Part shown: positions 1 to 13,856 of the stretch, piece after piece
Numbering within the stretch: the stretch's first letter is position 1
How the letters are laid out: every line of letters starts with the position of its first letter
DNA from: Rhea pennata
Taxonomy: Eukaryota > Chordata > Aves > Rheiformes > Rheidae
Reading direction: 5' to 3'
Length of the DNA: 64,000 nucleotides
Assembly: GCF_028389875.1 (NCBI RefSeq)
Contig: NC_084665.1
Location: forward strand, 124,266,602-124,330,601
The notes under the pieces: model-generated
What the model was told of the DNA's origin: nothing
Database searches by the model: none
Seen by the model: only the letters and a program-made list of their open reading frames with translations
Position numbers and translations under genes: made by a program

Positions 1-1929
1 GCACATGGCCTCAGCTGGAGTGACTTGGTGGTGTAGATACCTGTACATGTGAACTTAGACCCTGTCCCTGTTAACCAAGAGCATGATAGGGCTCCTTTGA
101 TTTCCCTTCTTGACAGGCAGCCCAAACCCTGCCTGATTTAGACACCTAACCAACGGCAAAATTGTAGCTGCTTCCATGACCGAGGCCTACATGTGTTTCT
201 ACAGTCATGGGTGAAAGCCTTTGAAAGCCTCTAGAGGAGGCCCATTTACCTAGCTTGGGTGCATGCATTTTGGTCTCCCTGAAGAGGCTTTTGAAGGCTG
301 CCACCACTCCCACCACTGAGTGCATGAGGAGTGGAAGCGTTTTCTTCAGGAGAACTAATGCATTAGGCCCCTGTAGTCCAGGAACAAATCAGAGCTTCAG
401 TTACGTGGACCTCAGCTCCCTAATGTAGATCCCCTCGATCCCACCAAATTAAGCCATGTAAACCCTGGTGACCTTCTGCTTTAATGCAAGCATTGAGCCA
501 AAATATTTTTTGTGACATCTCAGAGACCTTTTGAGATGAGATTCATCTCCATTACCCTGGAAAGATGGAGTGTTACCAACAAAACTCCTTCAGCTTCAGA
601 TGTCTCTGGTGCAGACGTCTGCATCTGAGCCAGTCAGCTATCCCCTCCTTACAGCCAAAGGAGAGAAGGGGCAAGTTCATCTCAACTCAAGTTAGGTGAG
701 ATGAAGCTCTGCACTAAAGTGACCTTCATAGTCTCTAGTGGAGATATGGACAAACTTATAACATCTTCATGTCCCTGTGATATATAAAGAATAAAATGCA
801 ACAAGGGGTATATTGCTGAAAGGTGTGCTCTAACATCATTAGTAGCATTATAATAAAACTTTAAGATGTAACTTAGCTTTTGGTCATTCTGATGGGTCTC
901 CACAGTCTGTGTTTATTTATCTTTTGATTAACCGCCAAAACATCTGCAGGGCTCATTTTGCCAAATTCCTGTACAGCCTTGGTCTAAGAATATTTCTGTA
1001 CTGAGCATGTGTATGTGATAGCAGAGAAACTGGGGTGCTTTGACTTGATGATCATCTCAGGGTAGTTCTCTGCACCTGGGACTGTGGGAAAAGTCCATTT
1101 ACCGGCTGCAGCAGTTGGTCCCAAGCGCTGGGTCGGGTGATGGGGGGAAACAGCAGTGTTCATATTGCAAAGTGTGAGCACAAGGTCCACCTTGCAGAGC
1201 TCTGGGGACCACCAGAGAGACGTGGACTCCAGGTTGGGTACCACCGAGTTCTGATTATTTTAAGTAGCGCTTCAGAGGCTGTGTGAGCTGACAATCTGCC
1301 TCATGGAGTTTGCACACAATTAATTAATGAATTTGTTAATTTGGCAGCACGAGTAACCTTGTATAAAACTCTTGCTGATGTCACGGTGCGTGAGCACAAC
1401 ATGAACACACACATTTAATGGAGCCCTTCTCCCTCCTCCCCAAATCCCTGCCAGTTTAAAAAGGCCAAAGGAAACATAAATGACATTTTGTTTTTTCTCT
1501 TTGAGAAACAGTTGCAAACTCAGAACAGCAAGAATGGATTGCATTTCAGGGACTTGTTTATTCAGTGAAGCTCAAAAGATTTAAGAGTTTAAATAAAATG
1601 TCTGAATGAGGCTCCATGTATTTGAGCCTCTGAAATACTCTTTTTAAGAGACAGACATCTGACGCCTTGGAGGAGCTTGTCGGTAGTAGAGAGGGCTTTA
1701 GTGGCTTTAGTCGTGTGCAATTAAAGCTGATCAGGGCTCCGGACTAGTTGACAACACAGAAAATCCTGCCCCGTGCAGCCTTCCAAAATGCTTCCCCATG
1801 CCACATACTTGTCACAGCTTTGGCTTCAAATTGCAGCACGAAATATATAGCCAATCACCAGAGTTAGGAGTAAAAATATTCTGAGGAATGCAAAAGCTTT
1901 ACCAAACCATTATTCTGACTGCTTTCCAA

Positions 1930-1935
<6 letters not shown>

Positions 1936-1968
<33 letters not shown>
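1936..1968. repeat. Poly-T tract (33 nt)
   Basis: An uninterrupted run of T. No adjoining retroelement body was recognised. Confidence 0.98.
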
Positions 1969-1971
<3 letters not shown>

Positions 1972-4900
1972 TTAATTTAGCAGAGGAAGTGAAGGCAAAT
2001 AGCTTAATCATAACCATCCCTAGGGGCAATTTAGAATCATTTTCTCATTAGTGCATATAATACGAAGTATAAGTAATGTTCAATCAGATGGCTGCTACAA
2101 AGGCCTGTGCAGACACTGAAATGAAATACACTCCAATACTGTGAATAGATGAATGAGAATAATCTTGTCTTTTTATATCTTGCTGCTTTGTTAGTGGGTA
2201 AGAATTATCTTTTCTCTTATTTCTTCTCTATCTCTTTCTCTCCCCATTTATTTTTTTCTGTTTGTTCAAACTCTACTCTAAAAATAAGTAGAATCAAATT
2301 CTAAAAGCAGAGGGACTCCAAGACTATTAAGCCTCTAGGGAATTCAATCACAGAAAGTCAAAGGCAGGAAGTATTTGAGGAAGGAGAAGAAAATACAAAC
2401 ATGAGAGGTCAGGAAATATATGCTCCATAAAGATAATGACTTAGTTGGCAGACACGTGTCATACACTGACAAGAAGGGCTCAACACAAGTACCTGAGCAT
2501 GTCTGCGGGGAGATACTGATTTCAAAAGCTCCTCCTCCCCTAAAAGCTACCAGTCCTATGATGTTTTTAACTTCACCCCAGTTGTGCTTTATTGCCACAT
2601 ACGGATCAGGCTGGACCATGGAAATGACTGTGGTTGAAAAGCAACCTACGAAGTCCAAGGATGATTGGGGAGCTAGTTTGCACCAGTTTTCTTACCAAAG
2701 AGGACATGACATGAGGTTACTCCCCAGACTTGTAGATGGTTAGATAAGCCAATACTAAAACACCTAGTAGCTGTGGGGCCAGCCAGTTAAATAGTTGCCT
2801 CATGACTTTTATTAGCTAGTGTGGACTGTTCAATGTTAGCTGTGCCCTGTAATTGGGGCTCACGGCTCATACTGACCGTGACGGGGAGCCCAAAGGGCAC
2901 AGACTGACTTCATCATAAGCTGATACCAGTGGTAAGTAAATACTGTCCCCTTCCCAGTGGAAGAAGTTAATAGGACCCCAGCTGCCCAGCTCTTGATGTA
3001 TTTGCCAGGAGATGCTCAGAGTTGTACCCATGAGCTTTGATGGATCATGTCTGGGAGACGGGATAACTTCAGGATTTCCTACCTTTTAGCTGGACTGGGA
3101 AGGTGGCTAAGACTGGATGTTGTCTGCTGGTTCAAGGTCTTTTCATAAAAATGTAGTGGCTTCACTGGCCTGTTTCTTATAGGTTGGAAGAGACATGAGT
3201 GCTGCTCCCAGCACCCACAGAGATCAAAGGTATGAAATAGGACTCCTTAGCAAGGGGTTTTGCAGATCCTTTTTCAGAATCATTCAGTGAGGGTTGGAAC
3301 CTCCCAATTTTCACTTAATTCTTCATAACTGAATCAAACCAAAAATTCAAAGTGAAACTCAACCCAGAACTCCACGTTCAGCTTGGTTTTGGATGGAAAC
3401 CAAAGGAAATTGTTTAATCCCAACATGGTTTCCACCAGAAGCTCTGTATTGGTCTGGGTTTGGTTGAAACTCAGCTTTTGCTTCCCTTTGCTGTACAGTT
3501 CATGTAAGCTATAGGATAAGAAGAAATAAATTCAGGAAATACTTGTATTTTTTATTTTAATGATTTTTAAAAATACCTTTCGAATTCTATTAAATACATC
3601 ATTTCCATGAAACTCCAGGAATCACATCAGTCCAAATGCTCTGTAAATTGAAAATAAGAGGAATTTGTCACTGTTCATTTTCAACACAAAAACAAGTATC
3701 CCAGCAGCTTATGTAGCCTGCAAACTTTTCCTATAGGTAGAGGAAAAAGGTCAATTCCAAAATGTATTTCCTGTTTTGATAAAGAAAAATGGAGGGCCTA
3801 GACAATGCAACAAAATACAGTTTTTTCTCTCTTTCAAAGTCTGAATGTAGCAACAGCATCACTGTGATGGCTCCATGAGTCTTGGAAGATGTTTTCCGAG
3901 ATCTTAAAAACAACGGCATTACGCTGATGTCCTATTGTGCAACAGACTTCGTGTGATTAAATACAAGCCTAATTGTTGTCTTACCTCATTGCACAGAAAA
4001 CTCTATTAAAGATCATGGGATTATTCATCTAGTTTGTAACAGTGATCAGTAGGTACAGAAAATGGATGTTTCTTATTTTAGGCTGTATTATTTGTGTAAG
4101 TCCCATGAGAGACTGCTGTACAGTGGCAAGTTTGCTAGACAGGCTTGTCTAACTCATGTCCTCTAGAGCATGAGAACATGATGCTTCATAGGAAGGGAGA
4201 AGAAACCATAATTTATACTTACAGGGTGAGCAGTCCTGTGGAGAGATATTTTGCTAAGCAACAATTCGGGGTTGCCTGAAGTCAAGTCCTTGCTCCTTTG
4301 AGGTCAAGGATGAACTGGTATCACTAGGTATAGAGCCCTACTTAAATGGGTGTTCCCCTTCAGGTACACTCAATTATGAAAATACTTGTTGCTAGGATTT
4401 TAGATGAGTTTTTTGTCTCCCCAGGGGGTGCTGGTCATCTGCAAGCTCTGTGGAGGTAATTTCACACCTGGGAAACATTTCATTGAAATCACTGTATTTA
4501 TGGTTGTTTCTCCTCAAATTTCTCATTAATATATTCTCTGCTACTAAATCCTTTCATTTCTCCACCAGCTCTGTAGAAGGCAAAAGTACTATTGGGGGAG
4601 TGTTTGACTGCAACATTTTTTTTTCAAAAATAATTATTAGCCAATATAGTTGGAAGGAGCTTGTTGTAAATAAATCTTCCACTGGGACTGGATGCCTCCT
4701 CACTGGATCTTGAAAAGACTCAAATTAATTTTGCCTTTACCATGATTTGATTAGTCCTTCTTGCAAACGTGGCTGAACTTCAAAACAGAGATTTATATCT
4801 CTGCAGCTAACCTGTGTAATAGCACATGTTGTTTCTTTTGGCTTTATTTACTATTAAGTAAAGTACGTAGGTGCATAAACACATTGCGAAGGCATATGAA

Positions 4901-7900
4901 GCAGCAAACATAAATAAAAGACCACAATATTGACAGACACGCGCATCACTGTTGTGCTTCTCTCTTTGCTTGACTGTTTTAAAGAACAAAATGTGTTTTG
5001 GCCAGGCAATTGTCAAAACAGACAGAGATTAATTACTGCAGCCATTTGTTCTGTTGAAAAAAAAAAGATAAAAATAACTCATGAGTCATAACACCAGCAA
5101 ATATTGTGGGGCCAAAGCCTGCATCCTGTTTGCCATTCTCTAGCCTCGGTGTAGAAGAAAAGATGTGATTTTGAGAAACGATCTGATGTTATCTTTAGTA
5201 CCTCTGCAGTGTTTATACAGCAAGGGAAGTCAGTATCTGGCACTGCCTTTAACGATATGCAGACACAGTCTGGGAGGAGGCTGCCCTGCTGGAGGCTGTG
5301 GAAATGGAGTGTTGCTGGATGCGGCTGGGAAGGGTTCGTATACATCAGTAGATATGGCTGCAGGGCAGAGACGTAACCTTTAAGCATGTCAGGACTTTGA
5401 AATCAGGGGAAACCCATCATTCTGCTCCAGCAGTGTCCTTTAGCACATGCTCAGCCTTTATCAGCACATAATCTTGGACTTTGGTGAGGCACTGCAGGGA
5501 GTGGAGGTCCCAGTCTAGCGTTGGGGTGATTTCTACTCTCCATCGTAGAGTGAATTTCAGAGGACTGGGGTTTTCTTTGTTTTCCTTTTATAGACAGTGA
5601 GATAGGAGATTGGAGACAAGAGCCTGAGGTTGGAAACCATGAGTTTGAACACTAAACCTGTATCAGAAGCAGATTTCCTCAGTGACTTTAGAAAAGCCCC
5701 TTCACATCACTGCCAGCAACACATACACCCATCAGGATAGCTGCAGCAGTGAGGGAGGTGCAGAAGAGATGCGATCTTGCTCAGCCAAAGATGCTAATGT
5801 CTGTGTCTCTAACAGTGATCTAAGCCCTGAGACCAGTCAGCATACCTTGCCATGGTCTTGGTCTCTAGAACAAGGTGACCACATCAGAGCGGCCAAGTGG
5901 GAATTGGCCTGGCCTGTGATAACTCCTGACCATGCCCAGGAATTGTTTGGTACAGTACTAAAAAAATATACCTGAGAACATGTAATGCACTGAACAGACA
6001 ACTGAGTACTGGTGCCTCTGGCACTCTTTGCCATGGGCTGTAGAGGCAGATCCAGAAGAAAGGTGCCAAACTGGCATTTCTGCAGCTTTGCCTCAAGGCG
6101 ATCCGCTCCCAGTGTTGAGTTCTCAAAAAAATAGCACTACTCCCTGCCTCCCACAAGGGGGAATATTTTTCTTGGACTATCTTACAAACAAGGATTTTGG
6201 AGGAGAAATCAGACAGGTCTCAGGTAGAGTGCATGCTAAGCAAATAGACTGACAATATTGGCAGCAAAAAGGAACATTTTAAAATGCAAGCTAGACATGT
6301 TCGAAACCATTTAAAACCTTTGAACTGTGCTACAAAAATAGATCACTGTAGTGCTTTGCTTCAGTGGTTCTAGCTGTATCACTGCAGTAAAAGATCATCT
6401 TTTATGACAGATGAGTTTATTAGGAATTAATCATGCTATTCTACTTGATTGCAGGAGGCTGGGGTTGTATTTGCTTTTGCTGTGATCTTACATCTCACAG
6501 GGCCTGGATAGGTCAGTATTCAGATGAGGGTGTACAAATTAATCGCCTCCAAAACTAGGAAGAACACTAATGCCCATGGCCAAATAGTGGTTGACTCCTG
6601 GCAGTGGCCAGGAAATGGATTTTTATTCAAACTGCCTGCTGTGGCTGAGGCAGGATTTAGGTCTCAGTTCAAGGGCTCAGCCTCTGGTTTATCAAACTTT
6701 GGCAACGTCTTGTAACGTGGCAGTAGAAATGTCAAACTATGTGCTCCTGCACATGAGCTCTGCTGTCTCATCCTACCTGGAAGCCCACTGATGTCTCCCC
6801 TGGGCCCAGGGAATGGGGACACTCTGAGTGAGACAGAGATTATCCTACATGCTGGAGGAGGGCTAGAGTAGGACAAAAAATCTGGAGAACAGGAGGAGAC
6901 AGTCAAAGCCTCTTTGTGGCTGCTCCCTCACAAGGAACACATGAGTCAGGCCCAGGCTGTTAGGTCTTCTCCCTCTACCCAGTACTCTGGTGGGGGCAAC
7001 GGGGAGAGACTCAGTTTTTTAAAATATTGACCATTTGGCACTACAGCCAACAGGGTAGGATGCTCAGCCACAATAAAGGCTTCTGTCATCCTGGAACTAC
7101 CAGCTATTGGGGGCAAGAGCAGCTCTTCCTCCCCTGTTGTGGCTGTCCTACTTTCCATAAAGCAGTTACAGACGCCAGCACAGGGCTGCACGTCACAGCC
7201 AGTAAATTACCAGTGCGCTGGAACGAGCGTCTGCATTGTTCGGCTGTTGGGATGCTCCCTTGCATGCTTCTGGGACAAGCAGAGCCTCCCAAACAATTCC
7301 CAAGATGCCTCTGGCATTAGTAGGGATCAGGGACCAATTTTTAATGTAGTTACATTTTTAGGTGGCTGAGTTTAACAAGGGCAAGGTCATACAACAGCAG
7401 ATGTCCTTAGGGCCAGCAATGGGCCCTGGTTTTGTTTACTGATGTAGATGCACCTATGCTTTGCAAGAAAGAGTCTGTAACCTCAGTGGGGCACCCTGCA
7501 GGCTGTGAATGGCCTGGACGCTACACCACTATCTAACAACAGATATTTTTCATTTAACAGTGACTGGATATAATAAAGGGCAAAGAAAAAACCCATGTGA
7601 CTTTCATAACCTCTTCCTTATAGCGCTGCTGTCTGCCTGGCCTGGGGAGGGAGGAAGAGGAGCCGAGTGTCTCACTGCTACAGGGCAAAATTGGACTGCC
7701 TCTTGGTCCAGGCACCGTGCTCATAGTGCAGTGCTGCAGGGCTGAGTCTCTGCAAGCAGAGGGTCTCCCTCCTCTTGGTCTTCGGTGGACCAAGTGCTCT
7801 GCTGAAGGACTTGAGTCAGAGATGGTGAAATACCCAATGGGTAACCTGAGACCCCACGTCTCTGAGATTTGGATGATGCCAGACAGAAGTCATTCAAGGT

Positions 7901-7947
7901 CATCTCTGCACATGTGACATGAGCAGAAAAGCATCAGGACACACTTT

Positions 7948-7963
7948 CCCCCCCCCCCCCCCC
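7948..7963. repeat. Poly-C tract (16 nt)
   Basis: An uninterrupted run of C in intergenic DNA. Confidence 0.98.
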
Positions 7964-10900
7964 TTCTCTGGCACACATCTCATGTGTCAGGTTGTTCCTT
8001 CACACATACGCATGTGTGCACTTCATTAGAGCCCCTTCTCTCCCTCCCTTCCTCCACTTTGCCCTGCTTCCTGGCAGTATCCTCTGTAGATACTCAGGCT
8101 TGGAAGCTGCACTCAGCCTTTATGAGAAAACTGCTTCCAGCTGTGAGCTGTGACAGGCCCTAAGCCATGGTGCAGCTGTTCTTGGGCTTTTGCTCTCTCA
8201 ACTAAGAGGACGGATGGAGAAAGGCTGATCCTTATTGCTTACTGTCTTCATAAGCAGTTATCTGAGCTTGGTTTTGGAGGTTAATTTTGGAAATTGCCAG
8301 CAGCAGGCACAGGACCCTTTTGACAGGCTATACTGATGCACAGGGCTACAAGAGCTAAATGACAGTCTCAGCAGGGTGGGTCGTAGCAATCTGCTGTCAT
8401 TCACGTCATTAGTGGAAGAAGAGTCTAATGGCTGCTTGGGGAATCTCCTCATCTTGCAGCAGATGTGGCAAGGTTGTCTGTATGTGTTGCGTGTACACAG
8501 TGAGCGGGCAGCTCTTTATCTGTGGGATGAGCTTTTTCTCTATTTGGTTACTTTTTAGACCTGTAACTGACTTGGTCTCATAAAATGTCAGATATTATTA
8601 AAGACCTTTTAAGGAAGCTGTTCAAACCTCCTGGTTTGCACTCTCCCTGGCTTTGCTCATATGGCTTCAGATATTCTGGTCATGAGTTTGCTCTAGTCAC
8701 TGTAGATAAAACTTGTGTCCAAGAGGTAAAACGCCTGGTCAATCACTTAGGTCAGTTCCCAAAGGTAAGTTTTTGTGCTAAGTGGTAATCTCAGAAGAGT
8801 CCAGACATGTTGGGTGTCTACTGCTCCTTGAAACCAACAGGACAAAGGTGCTAGGTGCATGTTCCTGAAGGTACCAGAAGGAGTCCAAGTACTGGGGGTG
8901 GGATCAACAGGAAAACCTAAGCTCCTGCAAATAGGACTTTACGGAGTTTAGCAACTCTGGTACAAAAAGCTCTTTGCTCTTTTCTGTCCTTACGACCCAT
9001 CATTTCTTTGGTGAAAATTTGCTCTGGGCTGGCCTAGGCTGGAGGCCTCTTTCTAGTCTAAATGCCACTGGGATTTGCTCAGGCCAAAACATCTCCTGAA
9101 GGGTGATATCTGGTGTAATCCAGTACCCAGCCTGGAGTTCAGCACAGGGTACATTGGCTGTGACTATGTTCATTCTTATGCTTCGAGATTTCTGGAGGTG
9201 ACACTCAGTATCTCTGTATCTCAAGACAAGGAAGCACTTTGGAAAATCTGTCCCTTAAAACACCACTATTAAAGAGACCTTACTGGAGGTAGATAGGTGC
9301 CTCCCAACCAGTTAGTGTCTCCTGACCTCTCATGGCCAAATCTATCATTCTTTTGTGGCTATTCCTTACTTGAGTTTCAGAGACATGTATCTATCTGGCT
9401 CAAGATTTCACCGCGAACCCCTATGCTTCTGGCTGATTCAGCATTTTCTTCCTTTATTGTCACAACTGCCACTTGCGTGGCCTCATCGGCTTGGCTGTGC
9501 TCCTGTGATCACTCATTAGTGCAATTTACTGTTTGAAGAAGGGAAGGCAGACAGACGTTCATGCATTCTCTGGTGATGCACAATCTGCATCCTGTGGTCA
9601 TTGTGTAACTGTAAAATTAAAACATATCCTTGTTGTTAACCCAAAGCATTTGCAATAAAGGGAAGGAAGTGAAATACAGTGCTGGAGGGGTTGTTTTGCT
9701 GCTAGTAATACATTGTGGGACCCGTTAAGAAATCAGATTCGTCACCCTGCCCTTGTTCCCATGATTAAGTTCACAACCAATTTAATGGGATTTAGAATTC
9801 GGTGGCATATTTTATGTTGCTAGTAGGCTCAAAACACTTTTTTGCCTGAACATTGGTAGCTTTGCAATTTTTAAGAGTAATACAATAAAACCTACGGGAC
9901 ATCTTTGTAACAAGCACGATTCTGAAGCCTCCTTACCTTTCTCCACAACTCTTTTGCGAGGCAGAGGATGGCTAGCTACTCTCACCATATGATATAGAGA
10001 CTAAGCATCAGGCCAGATCCCCAAAATTTGCAGTCACTAGAATTTGGGCACTTTCCAGTCAAAGTAGTGAGGCCAGATGGTCCATCTCAGTAAGTGGAAA
10101 AAGGAGAATGCATCCTGGCCACCACTGCACTGGACCTTCAAATCCCAGAGCCCATTTGCCATCTCCAGAAGAAAGGCATTTTGTCATCAAGAAACTACGC
10201 TTATGAACTACTTTGACTGTTAGCCCTGTGGAGATACTTCTGGTGGGCAACAATAAAGCTGCTTTGACAGCCCTTAGGAGCCTGAATTGGGGCAGGGACT
10301 GCAGCCTGGCTTGCCATATCCTTGGGGAAAGCTTGTTCATTCAGTTCTTGGGTGTTTTACAACAAGGGAGGCTTGAGTATGCTGCAGAAGCTCCTCAGAG
10401 AAAATGAAAGATCATGGAATAGATGAAAAGTCCCTTTATCTCAATGTCCTGCTTCTAACAACAACTAAGGGTTACTTTGTGTGACTAACTGTCTGCTAGC
10501 ACAGGAGCCAGGAACCGAATTTCTCACAGCCCAGGACTGTCTTTCCTGAGCAATGACTGTCCAGTAACATATGGAGTGAAATACTCTGCTGGGGAGAGGG
10601 AGAGAGGCTCTCAGAGATGCAAGTTGGGGGATTTCTGTGTCTGAAGGAAAGCCCTGGTCCAAGGCAGATCTTCAAGACGGGGGCTCTGTCTCCCTAAGAG
10701 AGCACTTCAGCCACTGACATAGCTGGTAACCCAATAACCTGGGAGGCTTTTCCATTTCCTTTATCTGCTGTGGAAGTTTGGCACCTTGCAGGACTCAGTC
10801 CGGCCAAGGTGCATGTGTGAATCCCACTAGGATGCTGGTCAGAGGTGCATGTGGCTGAAAGAAAAATTCTGGAGTCACTATATGGCACATAGGCAAGTTT

Positions 10901-13241
10901 TTGCAGACATCAGATAACCAGGGCTGGATTTACACATGGGAAGATGCACAGCAAAGCAAAAGGGATTAGCCCCTGGAGCTGACACCTGTCAAGTCCACCT
11001 TTCCCATTTACCAAGTTAGCAGGCGATGGTGCAACATCTTGTCAACACTGAGCAAAAACAAGTAGGTTGAGCCAGACAGGTTTCCATCTCTGCCAGAGCT
11101 TCACAGATTGTGTTCACAGCCCCTTCACTCCAGTCAATGGTGTGATTTCCGTAATCAAGACAGAAGCCCAAACCCACACAAAGGCACACACAGGACAGAC
11201 ACAAAGCAGTCTGTATCATTTCCTGCAGTGCCGACTGCTCCATACATTTATTAGCCATTATTGTGTCTTCTCCTCTTAATTTCTAGAGAGTCTCCTCTCA
11301 GTCGCACCCTGCCTGTGCCTCTCCTTCAATAATTGCCACGATGGGAGAACACATGAAACATTTTATTATATATGTAGGCCATGCTTTGGCCTACAAAGGT
11401 TTCTGAAGCAGACTGGTATCAGTCTTAGAGCTGGGGGATATTAATAGTTAAGGTACTCTTCCCTCTTTTGCCAGTGAGCTTATTGCTCCTAGCTTTTGCC
11501 TCGCGTTTCTCTAAAGTGAGGAGGCCAGTATTGTCTCTTTTCAGCTAAAGCACCAGAAAAAAAGATAATGAAAAACTTTGAGGTCAATGTTGTAGCCAGG
11601 ATGAGCTAAGGAGATAAAGGAAATGTGATTTGGAGGGATAAATCAGCTGACGTAGCTGGAAAAGGGAGATGAGAATTTAGGCGCAGAGTTCAGAACTTAA
11701 AGAACATCTGGGCTCTCCACCTGCACGGCCTTATGAAAGAGCCTACCTCTCCTCACACCCGTGGAAGCCTTGGGCAGGAGCTTAAACCAAGGAGGCATAT
11801 AGTGGTTTGTCTGTTCTAGAGGTTGATGTGATTGACTCTGAATTAGGAGAAAACTGGGAGAGGAGAAATCTACGGAATAATTTAGCTTCTACTTGTAGCC
11901 ATCTTCTGTTCTGCCATGCAGATCTGTTAATACAAACTCAGTCTTTTCTTCAAGATGCAGCTACAGCGATGGTCTTGCCTAAGTCCTGAGACAAATCAGG
12001 AATGTTAACAGAGAGAGAGCTTTACAAATCAACGCTTTACACACGGGCCAGCTATTATCAAGATCAGTTCAACAATTAGCTAAAAATCATACAGCTGAAC
12101 AATTCTAAGGCTGCTTTTGTGTCTGAGGCCCAACCAGTGGATGCAGTTCTTTCAATTAAAATTAGTTCTGGAATAGATTTTGCTGGCCGTAGAGCTAAAA
12201 ATGTAATCCTGGCTGACTCATTCAGCCTTATTAAGAGCCTATAACTATTTTTCAAAAGAGGATCTTTTTCTTCTCGTGACAGAAAGGCTCATCAAATACA
12301 GACGGGAGAGGAGAGGAAATCTTAGTTTCATTGAAGTTGAAGCCAAATCGCCCATTGATTTCACTGAGGCCAAGATCTCACCTAAGGTGCATAACATGCT
12401 TTAAAATGTTATTGGTATGGTAATTATACAAAATAGACCCCATATTTTGGGGGGAGGGGAGCAGTGGGTGAAGTGGGAGGAGAAGGCGGTAATCCAACAC
12501 ATGCTTTTGTCTGATCCTATGAGGCATTACCTGCAGCATGCACTTGGCACAAGATCTGATATATGAACTGAATAAATAAGAAAATAGTCTGTGTTTCCTC
12601 GCATCACAATTCCTAAGTGTTTTCAATGTGCATAAATGATCTTAAAAGAGGTTCTTACATTTCCTCTGAGAAATCTTTAAGGAATCCGAATACACCAGAA
12701 CCACTGCTGTAACTTGGAAACCTGAAAGTGATCTAATGAAGCAGATTCTGTCTCATCTCATATGTGAAAAACCTTTGACTTCAACTTGAAAAGCAGCTAT
12801 TTCTAACCTTGACACTAAGACTTCTCTTAATAAATTATAAAGAAAACCCCCCAAACACCTTCCCCAACAATCAGCAAATATTCAGACCCACTATCAGTAA
12901 TCATACCAGCAGTGTAAGTGATGCTGCAAAACTCTCCTTTACCTTTTCACCAATGGCATGCTCATAGCTAGGCATGAAGCAGTAGGAACTGATTAAAACC
13001 ACCTCATTTAAAGACATCAAAAAAATAATGAGCCAAAGCTATACAGCACGGGAAAGGAGAGGTTAATTTGATGCTAGAGCCTGTGTACAGTCGGCAAATG
13101 AGACGCCTTTTTATTGTCTGCTATTCCCCCTTGCTTTTTAAGTTGCTAAGACTGTGATTCAACAAAAAACTTTAATACCATGTTTAATTTTTAAAGACAT
13201 AATTTCGTGCATATCATTGGACTTGTAGAGATGAATTGGTG

Positions 13242-13294
13242 AACACACACGCACACACACACATATATATATGTATGTAGTATACATATATATG
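13242..13294. repeat. AC/TA compound microsatellite
   Basis: Imperfect (AC)n passing into TATA/TGTA alternation. Confidence 0.9.
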
Positions 13295-13801
13295 TTAAGT
13301 ACATGCTTTTAAGTCTTGTCCTGAATCAGGGCCTGATCTCACTCCCATAGGAGTTCATGTGAGTTTTAGTCTTCAATACAAGCAAAAACCAGGCTGTCTG
13401 TTGTTAGTAAGCAAAGGTGCAAGTTGTAATCTTAGGCAAAAAGTAGAAGTCTGGAATCAGTTACAGGGACAGTTCACTTATAGATGAGTATCTGGCTATT
13501 TTTCAACATGCATTTCACTAAAAGAGAGAAAACGGGGGAAATGCTATTTGATACTTCACTTTTAAATCCTGCTTGGAAGACAGGTGTTGCTTTGAACCCA
13601 CAGCATGGAAGATAACTGCTAGCTGGATTCCTGAGACGAATGCGAGGCAGATTAAGTCCAGACCACAATAATGTCATCTTCTCCAGCAATATCACTGTCC
13701 TGGGATATCAAAGGCAAGCCAAAGTTTACATACTAGTTTAAGATCCTGTTTTGCAGCCAAAAACAGAAAGAGTGCAAACATGTTTTTTGATGCCTTTTAT
13801 T

Positions 13802-13856
13802 AAAAAAAAAAAAAAAAAAAAAAAAAGAAAGAAAGAAAGAAAGAAAGAAAAAAAAA
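13802..13856. repeat. Poly-A plus (AAAG)n microsatellite
   Basis: A run of 25 A, then six AAAG-type units and further A. This inflates an open frame of Lys codons that is not a gene. Confidence 0.95.

Noticed and set aside
2420..2743. A 107-codon frame as a gene
   Set aside because: No recognisable motif, overlapping frame on the other strand, no promoter or splice context. Chance frame.
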